Positions 63,207 to 64,000 of a stretch of DNA of 64,000 nt are shown piece by piece. The position numbers were made by a program, and so were the translations under genes. Source of the DNA: Agromyces sp. H17E-10 (lineage in GTDB: Bacteria; Actinomycetota; Actinomycetes; Actinomycetales; Microbacteriaceae); assembly GCF_022919715.1 (NCBI RefSeq), contig NZ_CP095042.1, forward strand, positions 310,001 through 374,000, written 5' to 3'. Under the pieces are notes generated by a model. The model was given only the letters and a program-made list of their open reading frames with translations. It was not told the origin of the DNA and did no database searches. Numbering within the stretch: position 1 is the stretch's first letter; every line of letters begins with the position of its first letter.

Positions 63207-63225
63207 GGCGCCCGCGGCGGGCGCC
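63207..63225 (-). terminator. Candidate terminator after the site-2 protease gene
   Basis: A GC-only inverted repeat GGCGCCCGC/GCGGGCGCC 9-27 nt after the protease stop; the nominal loop is 1 nt, so the real stem is shorter. Confidence 0.4.
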
Positions 63226-63233
63226 GGCCGGCA

Positions 63234-64000
63234 TCAGAACAGCGAGACGGGCTTCACGATGTCGGCGTAGATGAGCAGGGCGCTCATCGCACCGAAGACG
63301 ACGACCACGGCGAGCGTGACCGGCATGAGCTTCGCGAGGTCGACGGGGCCGGGGTCGGGCCGCTTGAAGAGCTTCGCGAACCCGCGCCGGATGCCCTCGA
63401 AGAGCGCGCCCGCGATGTGGCCGCCGTCGAGGGGCAGCAGCGGGATCATGTTGAACACGAAGAGCATGACGTTGAGCGCGGCGAGGATGCCGACCATCCA
63501 GGCGGCCTTGTCGACCACGGCGACATTGTCGAGCGCCGCGACCTCGCCGGCCACCCGGCCGACGCCGACGACCGACATGGGTCCGTTCGGGTCGCGCTCC
63601 TCGGGGCCGAACGCGGCCTGCGCCACGTCGACCATGCGCTGCGGCAGGTTGAAGATGACGCCGGCGACGGCGTTCATCTGGTCACCGACGGCCGGCAGCA
63701 CCGCCGTGATCGGCTGCTGCACGGTCTCGCTCGCCGCGCCGATGCCGACGAACCCGACGTCGACCGTGACCGGTTCGCCCGCGGCATCCTTGACGATCTG
63801 GCCGTTGTCGCCGATCGCGTACTGGGTGCTGAGCATCGGGGTGACGGTGAGCACGACCTTCGCCCCGTCGCGCTCGACGACGACCGGGATGGCGTCGCCC
63901 GGGTGCTCGCGGATGATCGTCGTCGACTGCGACCACGAGTCGATCGGCTCGCCGGCGACCTCGACGATGCGGTCGCCGGGCTTGATGCCCGCGGCGGCAC
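63234..64000 (-). CDS. rseP: M50 site-2 protease (RseP/RIP1-like), C-terminal part
   Basis: Only the last 255 codons are in the window; the HExxH region lies beyond the right edge. It begins inside the PDZ domain (AAAGIKPGDRIVEVAGEPID), followed by two membrane helices and the conserved LDG motif in NMIPLLPLDGGHIAGAL, whose aspartate completes the zinc site. Such intramembrane proteases release membrane-bound anti-sigma factors. It belongs to the backbone that continues with ispG, here 15 kb away. Confidence 0.93.
   Translation of the reverse strand, partial: AAAGIKPGDRIVEVAGEPIDSWSQSTTIIREHPGDAIPVVVERDGAKVVLTVTPMLSTQYAIGDNGQIVKDAAGEPVTVDVGFVGIGAASETVQQPITAVLPAVGDQMNAVAGVIFNLPQRMVDVAQAAFGPEERDPNGPMSVVGVGRVAGEVAALDNVAVVDKAAWMVGILAALNVMLFVFNMIPLLPLDGGHIAGALFEGIRRGFAKLFKRPDPGPVDLAKLMPVTLAVVVVFGAMSALLIYADIVKPVSLF

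Overview
The window is very GC-rich (about 70 percent by eye), densely coded actinobacterial chromosome. The gene families, the DUF222/HNH gene, the tandem DUF2207 genes, the LAXTG surface protein, the intergenic repeats and the order ispG-proS-nusA-infB-rbfA-truB-ribF suggest Micrococcales, probably Microbacteriaceae (Agromyces-like). The family assignment is inference. No rRNA, tRNA, transposase, integrase or CRISPR array was seen.

Layout. 0-4.5 kb: a partial phosphate permease, a Nudix hydrolase, 6-phosphofructokinase, a SNF2-type helicase and a small acidic protein. 4.5-11.3 kb: two tandem DUF2207 membrane proteins, then a copper ATPase divergent from a CsoR-family repressor with the operator between them. 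11.5-14.5 kb: a GDPD phosphodiesterase and a DUF222/HNH gene flanked by repeats and a possible lipoprotein remnant. 14.4-20.3 kb: a deoxyribose catabolic operon (SorC regulator, deoC, a full aldehyde dehydrogenase, a half-length aldehyde dehydrogenase, a small protein), divergent from a ROK kinase across a palindromic operator. 20.4-25 kb: membrane proteins and an MFS transporter with ribF and truB.

26-31.4 kb: an exported wall protein with five 70-residue repeats and a LAETG sorting signal, behind a strongly structured leader, then a P-loop kinase, MutY and a LysR regulator. 31.4-36.2 kb: the rbfA-infB-ylxR-nusA translation block. 36.3-42.6 kb: a TetR/glycosyltransferase operon, a Tat-exported PhoX phosphatase, a LOG protein and a K+ channel. 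42.7-48.1 kb: proS and ispG, separated by a phosphotransferase and an RNB ribonuclease. 48.1-59.3 kb: a lipoprotein, then a ten-gene minus-strand run (LIV-type ABC transporter, 3-hydroxybutyrate dehydrogenase, hydrolase, 3-oxoacid CoA-transferase, second hydrolase) divergent from a thiolase. Together these could import a ketone-body-type compound and convert it to acetyl-CoA. 59.4-64 kb: LtrA, a SHOCT membrane protein, a two-component system with shared CTCCC-GGGAG palindromes, and a partial site-2 protease.

Two themes recur. First, at least twelve genes start 6-7 nt after a TANNNT hexamer and lack a usable Shine-Dalgarno sequence, so they are probably leaderless. Operon-internal genes instead overlap by 1-4 nt or carry GGAGG-type sites. 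Second, a conserved minus-strand backbone (site-2 protease, ispG, proS, nusA, ylxR, infB, rbfA, truB, ribF) is split by blocks of accessory genes, and rimP is not found beside nusA.
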